Assembly: GCA_937924775.1 (NCBI GenBank)
Contig: CALDUT010000001.1
Coordinates: 372,001-436,000, forward strand
DNA length: 64,000 nt
Direction of reading: 5' to 3'
Source: an uncultured Gemmata sp.
Lineage (GTDB): Bacteria > Planctomycetota > Planctomycetia > Gemmatales > Gemmataceae
A program made the position numbers and the translations under genes. Shown here piece by piece: positions 51,139 to 60,233 of the stretch (positions within the stretch are counted from its first letter, which is position 1; each line of letters opens with the position of its first letter). The notes beneath the pieces are model-generated. The model saw only the letters and a program-made list of their open reading frames with translations, ran no database searches and was not told where the DNA came from.

Positions 51139-52743
51139 ATGACACACCTGCGTCTTGTCTCATCGGTCGTCTTATTCAGTCTGGCTCTCTCGACGGCACG
51201 CTCCGCACCGGAGGTGGCTCCATATCCGACACCCGCTGGGTACAAAACGGTCAAAACCGCGCTGTCGATCAAAGACAGTTCCCCCACACCCGCTGCCAGT
51301 ACCGCTGCCGGATATTTGGGTGTAGTGATTGGGGAAAAGAACGGGCGACCCCTGATCGACGCGGTCGCCCCTGATTCACCCGCCGAGGCCGCCGGATTCC
51401 AAGAAGGGGATGTGATCGTTCGCGTCGATGATAGCCCGGCCATCTCCGCAGCCTGGGTTCGCGATCTGCTGCGGACCAAACTCGCCGATGATCGTATTGC
51501 GTTCGTGGTTGAACGCGGCGACCGCAGGCTCACCTTCACAGCACGGCTGAAAGCCACCAGCTCGCCGCTACGGACCGGCGAGGGCGGCGGCCTGGGCAGC
51601 AAAGGCGGACGCACCAGCGGCTGGGACGATCGACTCCGCCGCACCTGGACGAAATCGACCTACCGCCTGGCCATCATCGGCATCGAATATCCCGATGTAA
51701 AGCACAACCCCAAGATCAAGGAAAGCGATTGGGAAGAGTCGATCTTCAGCTTAGGAACCTACACCGGCAAAAGCGCCACCGGCCAACCGGTCTATGGCAG
51801 CATGAATGATTATTACCAGGAGATCAGCTCCGGCAAGTTGAAGATCGAAGGGAAATTCGTGGGTTGGTTTGAAGTATCGAAGAAACGGATGGAGTACACC
51901 ACCGGCAGCGGCACCAGCGCCAGTGAGAAAAGCGCCCTGTTGATCGAAGCTTTGGATCTGTTCACCCAAAAGGAAGGCAAGGATGGCCTGAAGGACTACA
52001 ACGGCGTCTTCTTTCTGTACGCCGGCGGCCGCGTGCAGACCACCCGCGGTGGCCTCTACTGGCCGCACCGGGCCAACATCACATACCCCCCCCGCACCGG
52101 GACCTCCATTCCCTACTTCATCGTTCAAGAAGGCGGCAACACGATGACGGACATCAGCGTGTTCTGCCACGAGTTCGGCCATATGCTCGGCTTGCCCGAC
52201 CTTTACGCACGCCCCGAGCAACCGGGTAGTGAAGGGGTCGGGGTGTGGTGTGCTATGTCGAATCAGATTGGCGGTGGCCGACCGCAACATTTCTCCGCGT
52301 GGTGCAAGGAGCAGCTCGGGTGGATCCAACCGACCGTGATCGATCCTTCGGTTCGGCAAAAACTCATCCTCGCCCCCATCGAGAACGACCCGACACAATG
52401 CTTCAAGATCAAAATTCGCCCGGATAACAGCGAATACTACCTCCTGGAAGTGCGCAAAAAGATCGGTTGGGATTCCCAATTGCCAGCCGAGGGGTTACTC
52501 ATCTGGCGAGTGGTCCGGGGCAAGCCGATTCTTGAAGAATCCCACGGGATCGAAGGGCCCGAAGGTCCGCGGGTGTTCCTCAGTAGCGTGCCGTATCCCA
52601 GCGCATCGAACAATAGTTTCACGCCGTTCACGATTCCCAGCAGCAAAGGCCAACTCGGCGGCGATACGCCGGTTTACATCACCAACATCACCCGCTTGCC
52701 CGATGGCCGCGTGACTTTCCATATCGGTTACGAATATCAGTAG
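51139..52743 (+). CDS. Secreted M6-family metalloprotease with N-terminal PDZ domain
   Basis: 534 residues: signal peptide (SSVVLFSLALSTARS), PDZ domain (~50-135: GYLGVVIGE ... AGFQEGDVIVRVDD), then an M6 (immune inhibitor A-like) protease domain with zinc site HEFGH at 344-348 followed by Asp354 (HExxHxxGxxD). MSNQIGGG and a C-terminal beta domain follow. PDZ placed before the M6 domain is an unusual order. Likely extracellular or periplasmic. Confidence 0.9.
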   Translation: MTHLRLVSSVVLFSLALSTARSAPEVAPYPTPAGYKTVKTALSIKDSSPTPAASTAAGYLGVVIGEKNGRPLIDAVAPDSPAEAAGFQEGDVIVRVDDSPAISAAWVRDLLRTKLADDRIAFVVERGDRRLTFTARLKATSSPLRTGEGGGLGSKGGRTSGWDDRLRRTWTKSTYRLAIIGIEYPDVKHNPKIKESDWEESIFSLGTYTGKSATGQPVYGSMNDYYQEISSGKLKIEGKFVGWFEVSKKRMEYTTGSGTSASEKSALLIEALDLFTQKEGKDGLKDYNGVFFLYAGGRVQTTRGGLYWPHRANITYPPRTGTSIPYFIVQEGGNTMTDISVFCHEFGHMLGLPDLYARPEQPGSEGVGVWCAMSNQIGGGRPQHFSAWCKEQLGWIQPTVIDPSVRQKLILAPIENDPTQCFKIKIRPDNSEYYLLEVRKKIGWDSQLPAEGLLIWRVVRGKPILEESHGIEGPEGPRVFLSSVPYPSASNNSFTPFTIPSSKGQLGGDTPVYITNITRLPDGRVTFHIGYEYQ

Positions 52744-52982
52744 TGCGATGGACCGCCTGAAAACGTTGTCCCGCGTCGCACGGCTGCCTTTTGCGGCAGC
52801 CGTGGTCGCTTCGTAGTGGCGAAAATTCCTCCCGAATTCATCTCGACACCCTCTGTCCAATTGCTATACAGCGGGATTCGTTGCCACTGGGGGCTGGGGT
52901 TCAGCTAGCAACCCTGGCCCCGGTGGATGGCCGCATCGACCGGCGGGCATGGAGGCTTGGGGGGCATGGGGGGAATGAGACC

Positions 52983-53582
52983 ATGAAGCGAGGATTAATC
53001 TGGCTGTGGCTGGGGATGGCCGCGTTCAGCAACGGTTGCGGTTCGTCGGCCCGTTACGTTCAAAAGAACGATTTGGAAGGTACGGGAATCGTGGCGATTC
53101 CGTCGAATACGAATATGTGGCCCACATATCACCGGCGGGAAGCCCTGGCGAAGATCCAGGAACATGTCGGTCCGCATTATGAGATTATTTCCGAAATGGA
53201 GGTGGTGACGGGGCAAACCACGGTCAGCGATGCGCAGGTGAATACCGAGGCCGTAAACAACCGGCGGAATCCGGGGCGGCTGAGCGAATTCCAAAGCGTC
53301 CGGGGCTTCTCCACCACCCGCGACATCACCGAATGGCACATTCTGTACCGGCGCAAACCAGCTCCGGCTATGGGTTCGAATAGCGTAGGAACGGTGGGCG
53401 GGAACCCATCCTCTCCGTCCGCGAGTCCAGGGGCGACCGGGGTGCAGCCAGCCGGCGGCATTCCGTCCACCTCAGCTCCTCCTTCGGGTGTCGTGCCGAA
53501 TGTCCTCCCCACCGGCGGGCCGACGTCCTTCAGCGTGCCGATGAATCCGCCGGCTCTGGAGAAGGCGAATTGTTCGACGTGA
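52983..53582 (+). CDS. Hypothetical lipoprotein
   Basis: 199 residues: lipoprotein signal with AFSNGC (Cys ~19), a conserved-looking domain (~25-125: GTGIVAIPSNTNMWPTYHRR, ALAKIQEHVGPHYEI, TEWHILYRRKP), then a Pro/Ser/Gly low-complexity tail. An extended -10-like TGC-TATACA lies at 52862-52870. The phrase of small residues followed by REALAKI...HYEIISE resembles proteins often found in planctomycetes; function unknown. Confidence 0.75.
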   Translation: MKRGLIWLWLGMAAFSNGCGSSARYVQKNDLEGTGIVAIPSNTNMWPTYHRREALAKIQEHVGPHYEIISEMEVVTGQTTVSDAQVNTEAVNNRRNPGRLSEFQSVRGFSTTRDITEWHILYRRKPAPAMGSNSVGTVGGNPSSPSASPGATGVQPAGGIPSTSAPPSGVVPNVLPTGGPTSFSVPMNPPALEKANCST

Positions 53583-53623
53583 CGGATTCGCTAGCGAGCG
53601 CAGTTGCGCTCTAAGGTAAGAGT

Positions 53624-54655
53624 ATGAGTGAACAACCGGAACTCCGCCGCGATCCGATTACCGGGCGGTGGGTACTGATCGCCCCGGCGCGGGCGCGGCG
53701 ACCCATTGCGCTGACCGGTCATGCGCCGCACGCGCGGACCAACGGCGAGCGATTCCCATGCCCGTTTTGTGCCGGTCAGGAAGCCGATACGCCCGATGAA
53801 GTGTTCGCATACCGGGAAGCAGGCAGCCAGCCCAACGGCCCAGGGTGGTCGCTCCGCATCGTGCCGAATATGTATCCGGCGGTACAAGTGGAACCGGCGG
53901 AATTCGTGGCCATTTCCGCGGTCAGCGTCCTCGAATCCGCCCCGGCAGTGGGTTATGCCGAAGTGCTGATCGACTGCCCCCAGCACATCGACAACCCCAC
54001 CCAATTAAGCAATCAGCAATTCCGCGATGTCTTTCGCGCTTACCGGGAACGGATGCAGGCCCTCGCAGCCGATTCGCGTTTGGCGCATGTCGCGGTGTTC
54101 AAAAACGTCGGTGCGGAGGCGGGAGCTTCACTTGGCCATAGCCACTCGCAACTGATTTCTACACCGATTGTACCCGAACTTTTGCGCAAAGAACTGACCG
54201 GGGCCGAAGAGTATCACCGCCGCCGGGGGCATTGTGTGTATTGCAACATGCTGGAACGCGAACTGGCCGACGGGGTCCGCGTGGTCGCCCGTTCCGAGCA
54301 TTTCGTGGCCCTCACCGCGTTCGCGCCGCGGTTTGCGTATGAACTGTGGGTGCTGCCCGTTGGGCACCAACCCCGCTACGAGGCGATTTCCGATGGCGAG
54401 GCCTTGGAACTGGCTGTGTTGCTCAAACGGGTCCTGCGTTCCCTCGATGACTGTCAGCACTTACCCGCGTACAACTGGTTTCTCCACACCACACCGCTGC
54501 GGGAGGGCGAACCGCCGTATTATCACTGGCACTTGGAACTCACCCCGCGGACCTCGCGCCCAGCGGGGTTCGAGTGGGGATTCGGCTGCCATATCACAAC
54601 CATAGCCCCGGAAGTTGCAGCCGAACAACTCCGCGCTGCCCTCCCGCCGTCCTAA
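53624..54655 (+). CDS. galT: Galactose-1-phosphate uridylyltransferase
   Basis: Transfers UMP between glucose-1-P and galactose-1-P in the Leloir pathway; HIT superfamily. Seen: ELRRDPITGRWVLIAPARA N-terminus, a zinc Cys pair CPFC (~43-46), and the active-site HSHSQ at 172-176 (nucleophile His174). 343 residues is standard. No galK or galE in the window. GTAAG-type Shine-Dalgarno is weak. Confidence 0.92.
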   Translation: MSEQPELRRDPITGRWVLIAPARARRPIALTGHAPHARTNGERFPCPFCAGQEADTPDEVFAYREAGSQPNGPGWSLRIVPNMYPAVQVEPAEFVAISAVSVLESAPAVGYAEVLIDCPQHIDNPTQLSNQQFRDVFRAYRERMQALAADSRLAHVAVFKNVGAEAGASLGHSHSQLISTPIVPELLRKELTGAEEYHRRRGHCVYCNMLERELADGVRVVARSEHFVALTAFAPRFAYELWVLPVGHQPRYEAISDGEALELAVLLKRVLRSLDDCQHLPAYNWFLHTTPLREGEPPYYHWHLELTPRTSRPAGFEWGFGCHITTIAPEVAAEQLRAALPPS

Positions 54656-54771
54656 ACTAAGCGGCATCCCCGCATTGGGGGGAGCCATGACCCCAGATGA
54701 CAGCGACCACCGGCGAACGGCGACGCCTCCGGCGGGGCGACACGGAATTTACCCACAGACCGCGAACCACC

Positions 54772-55380
54772 ATGCGTATCGGCATCTTTGGCGGCACCTT
54801 CGACCCGGTTCATATGGGTCATCTGATCCTGGCCGAACAGTGCCGGGTGCAAGCGAATCTGGATGAAGTCTGGTTTGTACCCAGCGCCCAACCGCCACAC
54901 AAGCCCAACGCCATCACACGCTTTGAACACCGCTGCGACATGCTCGAACTCGCGATCGCCGGTCATCCGGCTTTCCGGGTCAATCGCATTGAAAAGGAAC
55001 GGGATGCCCCCAGCTTCACCGCGGTCACCCTCGAACAACTCCACACTCGCCACCCCGGAGATACGTTCGCTCTGCTGCTCGGTTCGGATTGCCTGCCCGA
55101 TCTGCCTGGCTGGTACGAACCGCGGAAGATCATCGCCATGGCGGAATTGATCGTGGTTATCCGCCCCGGCGGCATGCTGTGGACCGCGGAACGACTTGCC
55201 CGGGCCTTACAGATCGACGCCAGCCAAGTGCGGCTGCGCTTCATTGCTTGCCCGATGATTGATATTGCCAGCCGCGAGTTGCGTCGGGCGGTCAGCGATG
55301 GTTTGAGTATTCGCTATCTGGTGCCACGGGCAGTGGAAGAGTACATCCGCGAACGCAAACTGTACTTGCCCAGTGGCTGA
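54772..55380 (+). CDS. nadD: Nicotinate-nucleotide adenylyltransferase
   Basis: Adenylates nicotinate mononucleotide in NAD synthesis. Seen: GIFGGTFDPVHMGHL at the N-terminus with the (H/T)xGH motif (His14, His17), VPSAQPPHKP (~43-52) and the C-terminal ISSTxIR-equivalent IASRELRRAVSDGLSIRYLV. 202 residues. The longer frame from 54697 adds unrelated residues and was rejected. Confidence 0.95.
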   Translation: MRIGIFGGTFDPVHMGHLILAEQCRVQANLDEVWFVPSAQPPHKPNAITRFEHRCDMLELAIAGHPAFRVNRIEKERDAPSFTAVTLEQLHTRHPGDTFALLLGSDCLPDLPGWYEPRKIIAMAELIVVIRPGGMLWTAERLARALQIDASQVRLRFIACPMIDIASRELRRAVSDGLSIRYLVPRAVEEYIRERKLYLPSG

Positions 55381-55386
55381 GCCACC

Positions 55387-56256
55387 TCATCGCGTCAGCC
55401 GCTCGAGAACTTCTTGGTACTTTGCCAGTGTCTTCTCCACCACGTCGGCTGGCAAAGGCGGTGGCGGACTGGCCTTATCCCAAGCGGTGCTTTCGAGCCA
55501 ATCGCGGACCAATTGTTTGTCGAACGAGGGCGGTGAGACCCCGGGACAGTAGCTGTCTTGGGACCAGTAGCGGGAACTATCCGGTGTGAGAACTTCGTCG
55601 ATGAGGATGATTTCTCCACTGGGCAGTCGGCCCCATTCGAGCTTGGTATCGGCTAGAAGAATCCCGCGGCGTCCGGCATAGTCGGCCGCGCGCTGGTAGA
55701 TATCGAGCGTGCGGGCTTGCAGGGTGCGGGCGGTTTCTAGCCCAAACCGTTGCGCCATGGTGTCGAAGGAGATGTTTTCGTCGTGCCCGGATGCGGCTTT
55801 GGTCGCCGGGGTGAATATCGGCTGCGGTAAGCGGTCGGCCAATTGCAGCCCCGCCGGCAGAGGAATACCGCAGACCGTTTGCGACGCCTGATATTCCTTC
55901 CAGCCGGAGCCGGCGAGATAGCCACGGGCGACGCACTCGATGGGAATGACCGTGGTCTTTTTCACCAGCATGGCCCGGCCTTCGAGTTCCGGTTGGCGGA
56001 ACTCCGCCGGCATGTCCGCGAGGTTGGCACTGAGGAAGTGGTTAGGTACATCGAGCCACTTGAGCCAAAAGAGCGTCATCGCGGTGAGAATGCGGCCTTT
56101 ATTAGGAATGCCCGGTTGCAGAACATAATCGAAAGCACTGATGCGATCGGTGGCCACAATCACCAGTTTGTCGCCCAGGTCGTAAACATCGCGGACTTTA
56201 CCGCGCCGCGGCGTGTACCCCGGGACCTGACTTTGCACAAGCGCTTCAGCAGGCAT
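55387..56256 (-). CDS. purC: Phosphoribosylaminoimidazole-succinocarboxamide synthase
   Basis: SAICAR synthetase of purine synthesis. Seen: RGKVRDVYDLGDKLVIVATD at the N-terminus (~18-37), IPIECVARGYLAGSGWKEY (~104-122) and the C-terminal LIDEVLTPDSSRYW (~212-225). 289 residues fits the family. It runs convergent to nadD with only six bases between the stops. Confidence 0.97.
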   Translation of the reverse strand: MPAEALVQSQVPGYTPRRGKVRDVYDLGDKLVIVATDRISAFDYVLQPGIPNKGRILTAMTLFWLKWLDVPNHFLSANLADMPAEFRQPELEGRAMLVKKTTVIPIECVARGYLAGSGWKEYQASQTVCGIPLPAGLQLADRLPQPIFTPATKAASGHDENISFDTMAQRFGLETARTLQARTLDIYQRAADYAGRRGILLADTKLEWGRLPSGEIILIDEVLTPDSSRYWSQDSYCPGVSPPSFDKQLVRDWLESTAWDKASPPPPLPADVVEKTLAKYQEVLERLTR

Positions 56257-56360
56257 AAAGTGGCCAAGGTTATGAATGAAGCCTAATGGGAAGACAACTC
56301 ACCCCTTATATTGTAGGGCTCCAACTGCGGAAAGGGCGCAACCGCTTGAGGACGAACGAC

Positions 56361-57824
56361 ATGCGCAAGCACGAAACGAGACTGATCGACCCGAACGCGG
56401 ACACCATCGCCGCCACCCTCAGTGCGTGCGTGACCGACACCAACAAACGCTGCCGGGTCCGCCGCTTGGAGGATAATCCTAGCAAATGGCACAAACTCGC
56501 GCGCCAGATCGCCGCCAAAACGGAAGGTTGGGAAATGTTTCGCGCAGGTCGCGGCGGGGTCCCGGCGACGCAGGTAATCGTCGCCTGGTGGACTGATACC
56601 ATCGGCCGCAAGCATGTCGTTGTGCGTGGTTGGCGGATCGAACACGACGAAGCCCGCATCGTACTCTATCACGACACCCTGGGCTCTCTCCCTCCCTTAC
56701 TGCACGCATACCCGGAGTATGTATGTTTGCGCCAGCTCGATTCTCAGCCAGAAGAAGTCATCTGTGCGTGCGGCTGTGGAGCCGTCGGAACTCCGGAGAC
56801 ACTGGGATGGATGGGGACGACGTGCGGTCCGTGCTTCGACCGTCAGCAAGAGGCCGGGGAGCAAGCCCTGCGCGGGCATACTCCCGGTGTACTATACAGC
56901 CACCGCGAACCCCTCCGCGGTGTGGCCTGCTCGCCCGATGGCCAGCGTGTAGCCGCTGTGGAAGGTCGTAATCTCATCACCTACTGGGATTTACCCGAGC
57001 GCACCCGAACGACGTTGCAATTCCGTGGCAGTCGTGTGGAGGATGTGGCGATCAGCCGCGACGGTCGGTATCTGGTGGTCGTGGGCACGAGTACCACCTT
57101 CGATGCTATAGGCTATCCCACGGGAGGTATGGCGGCCGTATTTGATCTCAACGCGGATCCGCCAGTCCGCGTGGATCAGAACGTAACACCCCTCCCACCG
57201 ACATGGCGAATCGTCGCTTTGCCCAACGCCAATATGGCGATCGCTCTCCAACAGATGCCGTTCCACTTGGCCACCGTGGTCTTCCTCGAGATTCCGAGTG
57301 GCCGGGTGATCAAACAATTCGACCTCGACCAAAGCTACGTCAGTACATTCACCGTTTCCGCCAATGGGAAACGCCTCCTCACCGGGCGGACCGAATCGTT
57401 ATCCGTGATTGATCTGGAAACGCAGACGACACTCCGGGAATTGTCCGGCTATCATATCTGCGCGGTGCTGTCTGCCGATGGTCAGCGTGCCTACATCAAC
57501 CGCGGAGGAAATCTGCACGTCTACGATCTGAGCCGCGGTCGACGTTATAACCCCCCCCGAAACGATGACGTTCCCCGCCAAATCTGCTCATTGTCGGCCG
57601 ACCCCACCGGGCAATGGCTTTTTGGCAGCAGTTATTTCGGAAAGCTATCGGTATTCTGCACCCAAACGCTCCAGCTGATCGCGGAGTTGAAATGGCACCG
57701 CGGGTGCATCACGGGCTTGGCCTTCAGTGCCGACGGCCAGCGGCTGTTCAGCTCAGCGGTGGATGGTTGCGTGAAGGTGTGGCTGATTCGCCACCTTCTC
57801 CCGAACGCCTCGCCCAGGAAATGA
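56361..57824 (+). CDS. WD40-repeat protein with cysteine-rich N-terminal module
   Basis: 487 residues. N-terminal ~110 residues are unrecognised (WHKLARQIAAKTEGWEMF; VIVAWWTDTIGRKHVVVRG). A CxCGC...CGPC motif (CACGCGAVGTPETLGWMGT then CGPC, ~135-160) looks like a zinc-binding site. WD40-like blades follow (EPLRGVACSPDGQRVAAVEG ... HRGCITGLAFSADGQRLFSS). No signal peptide, so cytoplasmic. ATG 56361 has TGAGGA upstream; ATG 56286 is a possible alternative. Confidence 0.75.
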   Translation: MRKHETRLIDPNADTIAATLSACVTDTNKRCRVRRLEDNPSKWHKLARQIAAKTEGWEMFRAGRGGVPATQVIVAWWTDTIGRKHVVVRGWRIEHDEARIVLYHDTLGSLPPLLHAYPEYVCLRQLDSQPEEVICACGCGAVGTPETLGWMGTTCGPCFDRQQEAGEQALRGHTPGVLYSHREPLRGVACSPDGQRVAAVEGRNLITYWDLPERTRTTLQFRGSRVEDVAISRDGRYLVVVGTSTTFDAIGYPTGGMAAVFDLNADPPVRVDQNVTPLPPTWRIVALPNANMAIALQQMPFHLATVVFLEIPSGRVIKQFDLDQSYVSTFTVSANGKRLLTGRTESLSVIDLETQTTLRELSGYHICAVLSADGQRAYINRGGNLHVYDLSRGRRYNPPRNDDVPRQICSLSADPTGQWLFGSSYFGKLSVFCTQTLQLIAELKWHRGCITGLAFSADGQRLFSSAVDGCVKVWLIRHLLPNASPRK

Positions 57825-58451
57825 CCAAAGGCCCGACGGCCGATGATGGCCTAGAAGTTATTTCTCAACCGCTGAGTTGTTTCGTAACTCCTGAGGAGGG
57901 TCATTTTCTTAAGGCATCTGAACGTTGTAACCCATTACGAAACAGATTCTTGTCGGGATGAGAAAGAACCATTCGGATGTCTACTTTTGTATATTTTTGT
58001 ATAGTTAAGATAGCCAACTTTAGCCAATTCCTGTCAGGCATGAAATTTGCGATCGAGAATTAATTTTTCATAAGCCCTTTGAATAAATTGACTTCGGTGC
58101 GACATTCTAACATTCGCCGACGTTCCACGTGGAACACTTCGCCAAAAATAGACATTCCCCCGTCGCGACAAAGGCCCTAGCGGGTCAGTGGATCCTGGAA
58201 TAGCTTCGCTCCAGCTGGCGACGCGAAGGAAAGGTCTACCAGCTGTGAACGCCGGGGAACGCCGGGGAACGAAGGTCGTTTCTCGCCACACACGATCAAC
58301 GGGAATCGCTCGGCAACAGCCCAAGCGGAAAACACGGCCCACCGATTTCTGGCAATTCGGCACTGGCTTTGCCTTCCTGAAGGCCCATCGAACAGCTAAG
58401 CTTATTTAGAGATGTCAAATGTCCTCATATTTCCGTCCTTGAGGCCTCCGG
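57825..58451. other. AT-rich gap carrying a parS-like palindrome
   Basis: About 630 nt without a supported gene, visibly more AT-rich (57960-58090) than its surroundings. Contains TTTTGTATA repeated in tandem near 57983-58003, TAGCCAA twice near 58011-58027, the parS-like site, and a 10-nt repeat GAACGCCGGG twice at 58247-58266. No DnaA box (TTATCCACA-like) was seen. Confidence 0.5.
58122..58135. promoter_or_regulatory. parS-like ParB-binding site
   Basis: GTTCCACGTGGAAC is a perfect 14-bp palindrome. It equals the core of the ParB site parS as known in pseudomonads (TGTTCCACGTGGAAC) and differs by one base pair per half from the commonest bacterial form, TGTTTCACGTGAAACA. No parA or parB gene is in this window. 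Function is inferred from sequence alone. Confidence 0.65.
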
Positions 58452-59063
58452 ATGGGTGTTGATACGGCTACGAACACCACACGCGTTACGCTGTTACACC
58501 GCCTTCATCAAGACCCCAACGACCAACTATCGTGGGCGGAATTCGTGCGTGTCTATGGTCCGGCGATTCGCGGATGGCTAGCCCACTGGGGATTGCAGGA
58601 AGCCGATGCCCAGGACGTGGCCCAGAACGTGTTGTTACGTCTGACCGCGAAACTGCCACAATTCAAGTACGACCCCAACAAAAGCTTTCGGGCCTGGCTC
58701 AAAACACTCACCCACCACGCCTGGCACGACTTCATCACCGAAGCCAGTCAACGCACACGCGGCAGTGGCGACACCAGCGTACTGGATCATCTGCAATCCC
58801 TCGAAGCCCGGGAAGACCTCGCCACCCGGGTCGAAGCCACCTTCGACAAGGAATTGCTCGAAATGGCACTTCTTCGGGCCAAGGAACGCGTCGCGGCGAC
58901 CACATGGCAGGCGTTCCAGCTCACGGCGCTCGAGGGGGTGGCCCCGCAAACGGTGGCCGATCGGTTGGGCTTGCGAGTTTCTCAGGTCTATCTGGCCAAA
59001 CATCGGTTGCAAAAACTCCTGCAAGAAGAACTCCGTGCTTTGGAAGGCGATCCGGACGTTTGA
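58452..59063 (+). CDS. ECF-type RNA polymerase sigma factor
   Basis: 203 residues. Seen: sigma region 2 (ADAQDVAQNVLLRLTAKLPQ then FRAWLKTLTHHAWHD, ~55-95) and region 4 with helix-turn-helix (ALEGVAPQTVADRLGLRVSQ, ~160-185). This resembles the planctomycete-expanded ECF subgroups. No anti-sigma gene adjoins it. Shine-Dalgarno is weak. Confidence 0.88.
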   Translation: MGVDTATNTTRVTLLHRLHQDPNDQLSWAEFVRVYGPAIRGWLAHWGLQEADAQDVAQNVLLRLTAKLPQFKYDPNKSFRAWLKTLTHHAWHDFITEASQRTRGSGDTSVLDHLQSLEAREDLATRVEATFDKELLEMALLRAKERVAATTWQAFQLTALEGVAPQTVADRLGLRVSQVYLAKHRLQKLLQEELRALEGDPDV

Positions 59064-59234
59064 AACGGCTTAGGTGGTGGGGAGATTCTACCCGCGTTTG
59101 TGAGCCGTTGTGCCGTGTCGCCGACACTGGATAGGATGCCAGAATGGAAGCTGTTGGTTGGTCGTGGGGTGGACCCACTAGGCGGTGTCGCGACAGGAAC
59201 TGTCGTTTCACTACGCCGCACGGCCAGTCGCGAC

Positions 59235-60107
59235 CTACTCGAGAGTAACGACAACGCCATCGGCTCGGCCGGCGAGCCACCGTACCTGGACGGGGTTGGC
59301 ACTGGCCTGAATCCAGCGCACCGAGCCGTCGGCGAAGCTGAAGAAGACACCCGCGCCATGTCGCGACCGGTACGCCTGCGGCGCAGAGCCGAACAGTCGT
59401 GATTCGCCGTCGTCGAGCCACCACATCACATCGCTGATCTGGACGACACCGTTGGGATTGCCGGTCATACCCGCCCAGATCGCGGCCCGCCAGCGGTGCG
59501 CTTCATCGAACAGACATTCCCCCACCAACAGGGTGTTCGATGTACCATCGGTGATGTCCATGATCCGGGTGCGGCTGTTGAGATACATGATGCCGCCATA
59601 GTCGATGTCCATGCGGGTCTCAACAAACGAATACGGTCCGCAGACGGCGTGATAGTTCGAGGTCGCATGGTGGTTACGCAAGGGATTCCGCTCGGGGGCG
59701 GAATCGGCTGGGCAGAGGAAAATCTTCAGTACCACCTGGCTGAATCCGCCCGGGACATCGGTCGCATGGACTGAGGTTCCGCCGCCACCGAAGCGGATTC
59801 CACTCGCAATATTCAGTTGGCGAAACAGATTCTCCTGCTCAATAAACGGTAGCAGGTAGGCCCCCCAGCCCCAGGACCCGCCGAAATCCGGCCCGGCAAA
59901 CGCGGGGGGAAAACGGTCGTCGTTCACCAGCGCGTACGCGTGCAGGCCGAGAGTTTGTTGTTTGAGATTGTTGCTACAGCGAATACGGGCCGCCGCGGCG
60001 CGCACTTTCTGAATGGCCGGTAGCAAAAGCCCGATCAGAACTGCGATAATCGCAATAACGACCAACAGTTCGATCAGGGTGAAAGCCCGGAAACGGGGCT
60101 GGGTCAT
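59235..60107 (-). CDS. DUF1559 protein with prepilin-type N-terminus (second copy)
   Basis: 290 residues. Prepilin motif AFTLIELLVVIAIIAVLIGL (~8-27), then QKVRAAAARIRCSNNLKQQT, and a C-terminal GVFFSFADGSVRWIQ (~252-266). It lacks part of the middle found in the 32443 copy. It converges on the sigma factor gene and diverges from the DnaJ-like gene. Confidence 0.94.
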   Translation of the reverse strand: MTQPRFRAFTLIELLVVIAIIAVLIGLLLPAIQKVRAAAARIRCSNNLKQQTLGLHAYALVNDDRFPPAFAGPDFGGSWGWGAYLLPFIEQENLFRQLNIASGIRFGGGGTSVHATDVPGGFSQVVLKIFLCPADSAPERNPLRNHHATSNYHAVCGPYSFVETRMDIDYGGIMYLNSRTRIMDITDGTSNTLLVGECLFDEAHRWRAAIWAGMTGNPNGVVQISDVMWWLDDGESRLFGSAPQAYRSRHGAGVFFSFADGSVRWIQASANPVQVRWLAGRADGVVVTLE

Positions 60108-60192
60108 CAGAGTTTCTCACCCCAAAAGAAGCGAATCTTACCCTTTCGTCTCCTATCTAAACGAATGAAATACCAGTCCGGTTGGCTGGAAT

Positions 60193-60200
60193 GCTACAAT
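60193..60200 (+). promoter_or_regulatory. Extended -10 promoter element for the DnaJ-like gene
   Basis: TGC-TACAAT matches the extended -10 with one change. A transcript start near 60207 would exclude the upstream ATG at 60165 and supports ATG 60234 or 60252. Confidence 0.45.
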
Positions 60201-60233
60201 TTTAACAGTCCCGCAGTGGTGGCTTCGTCATCC

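Noticed and set aside
58034-58363. 109-codon minus-strand frame across the parS-like site
   Set aside because: No Shine-Dalgarno, low-complexity product, no homology; the region is better read as non-coding.
57825-58451. Replication origin in the AT-rich gap
   Set aside because: No DnaA box and no dnaA/dnaN/gyrB in the window; only the parS-like site supports origin proximity, so no origin is called.
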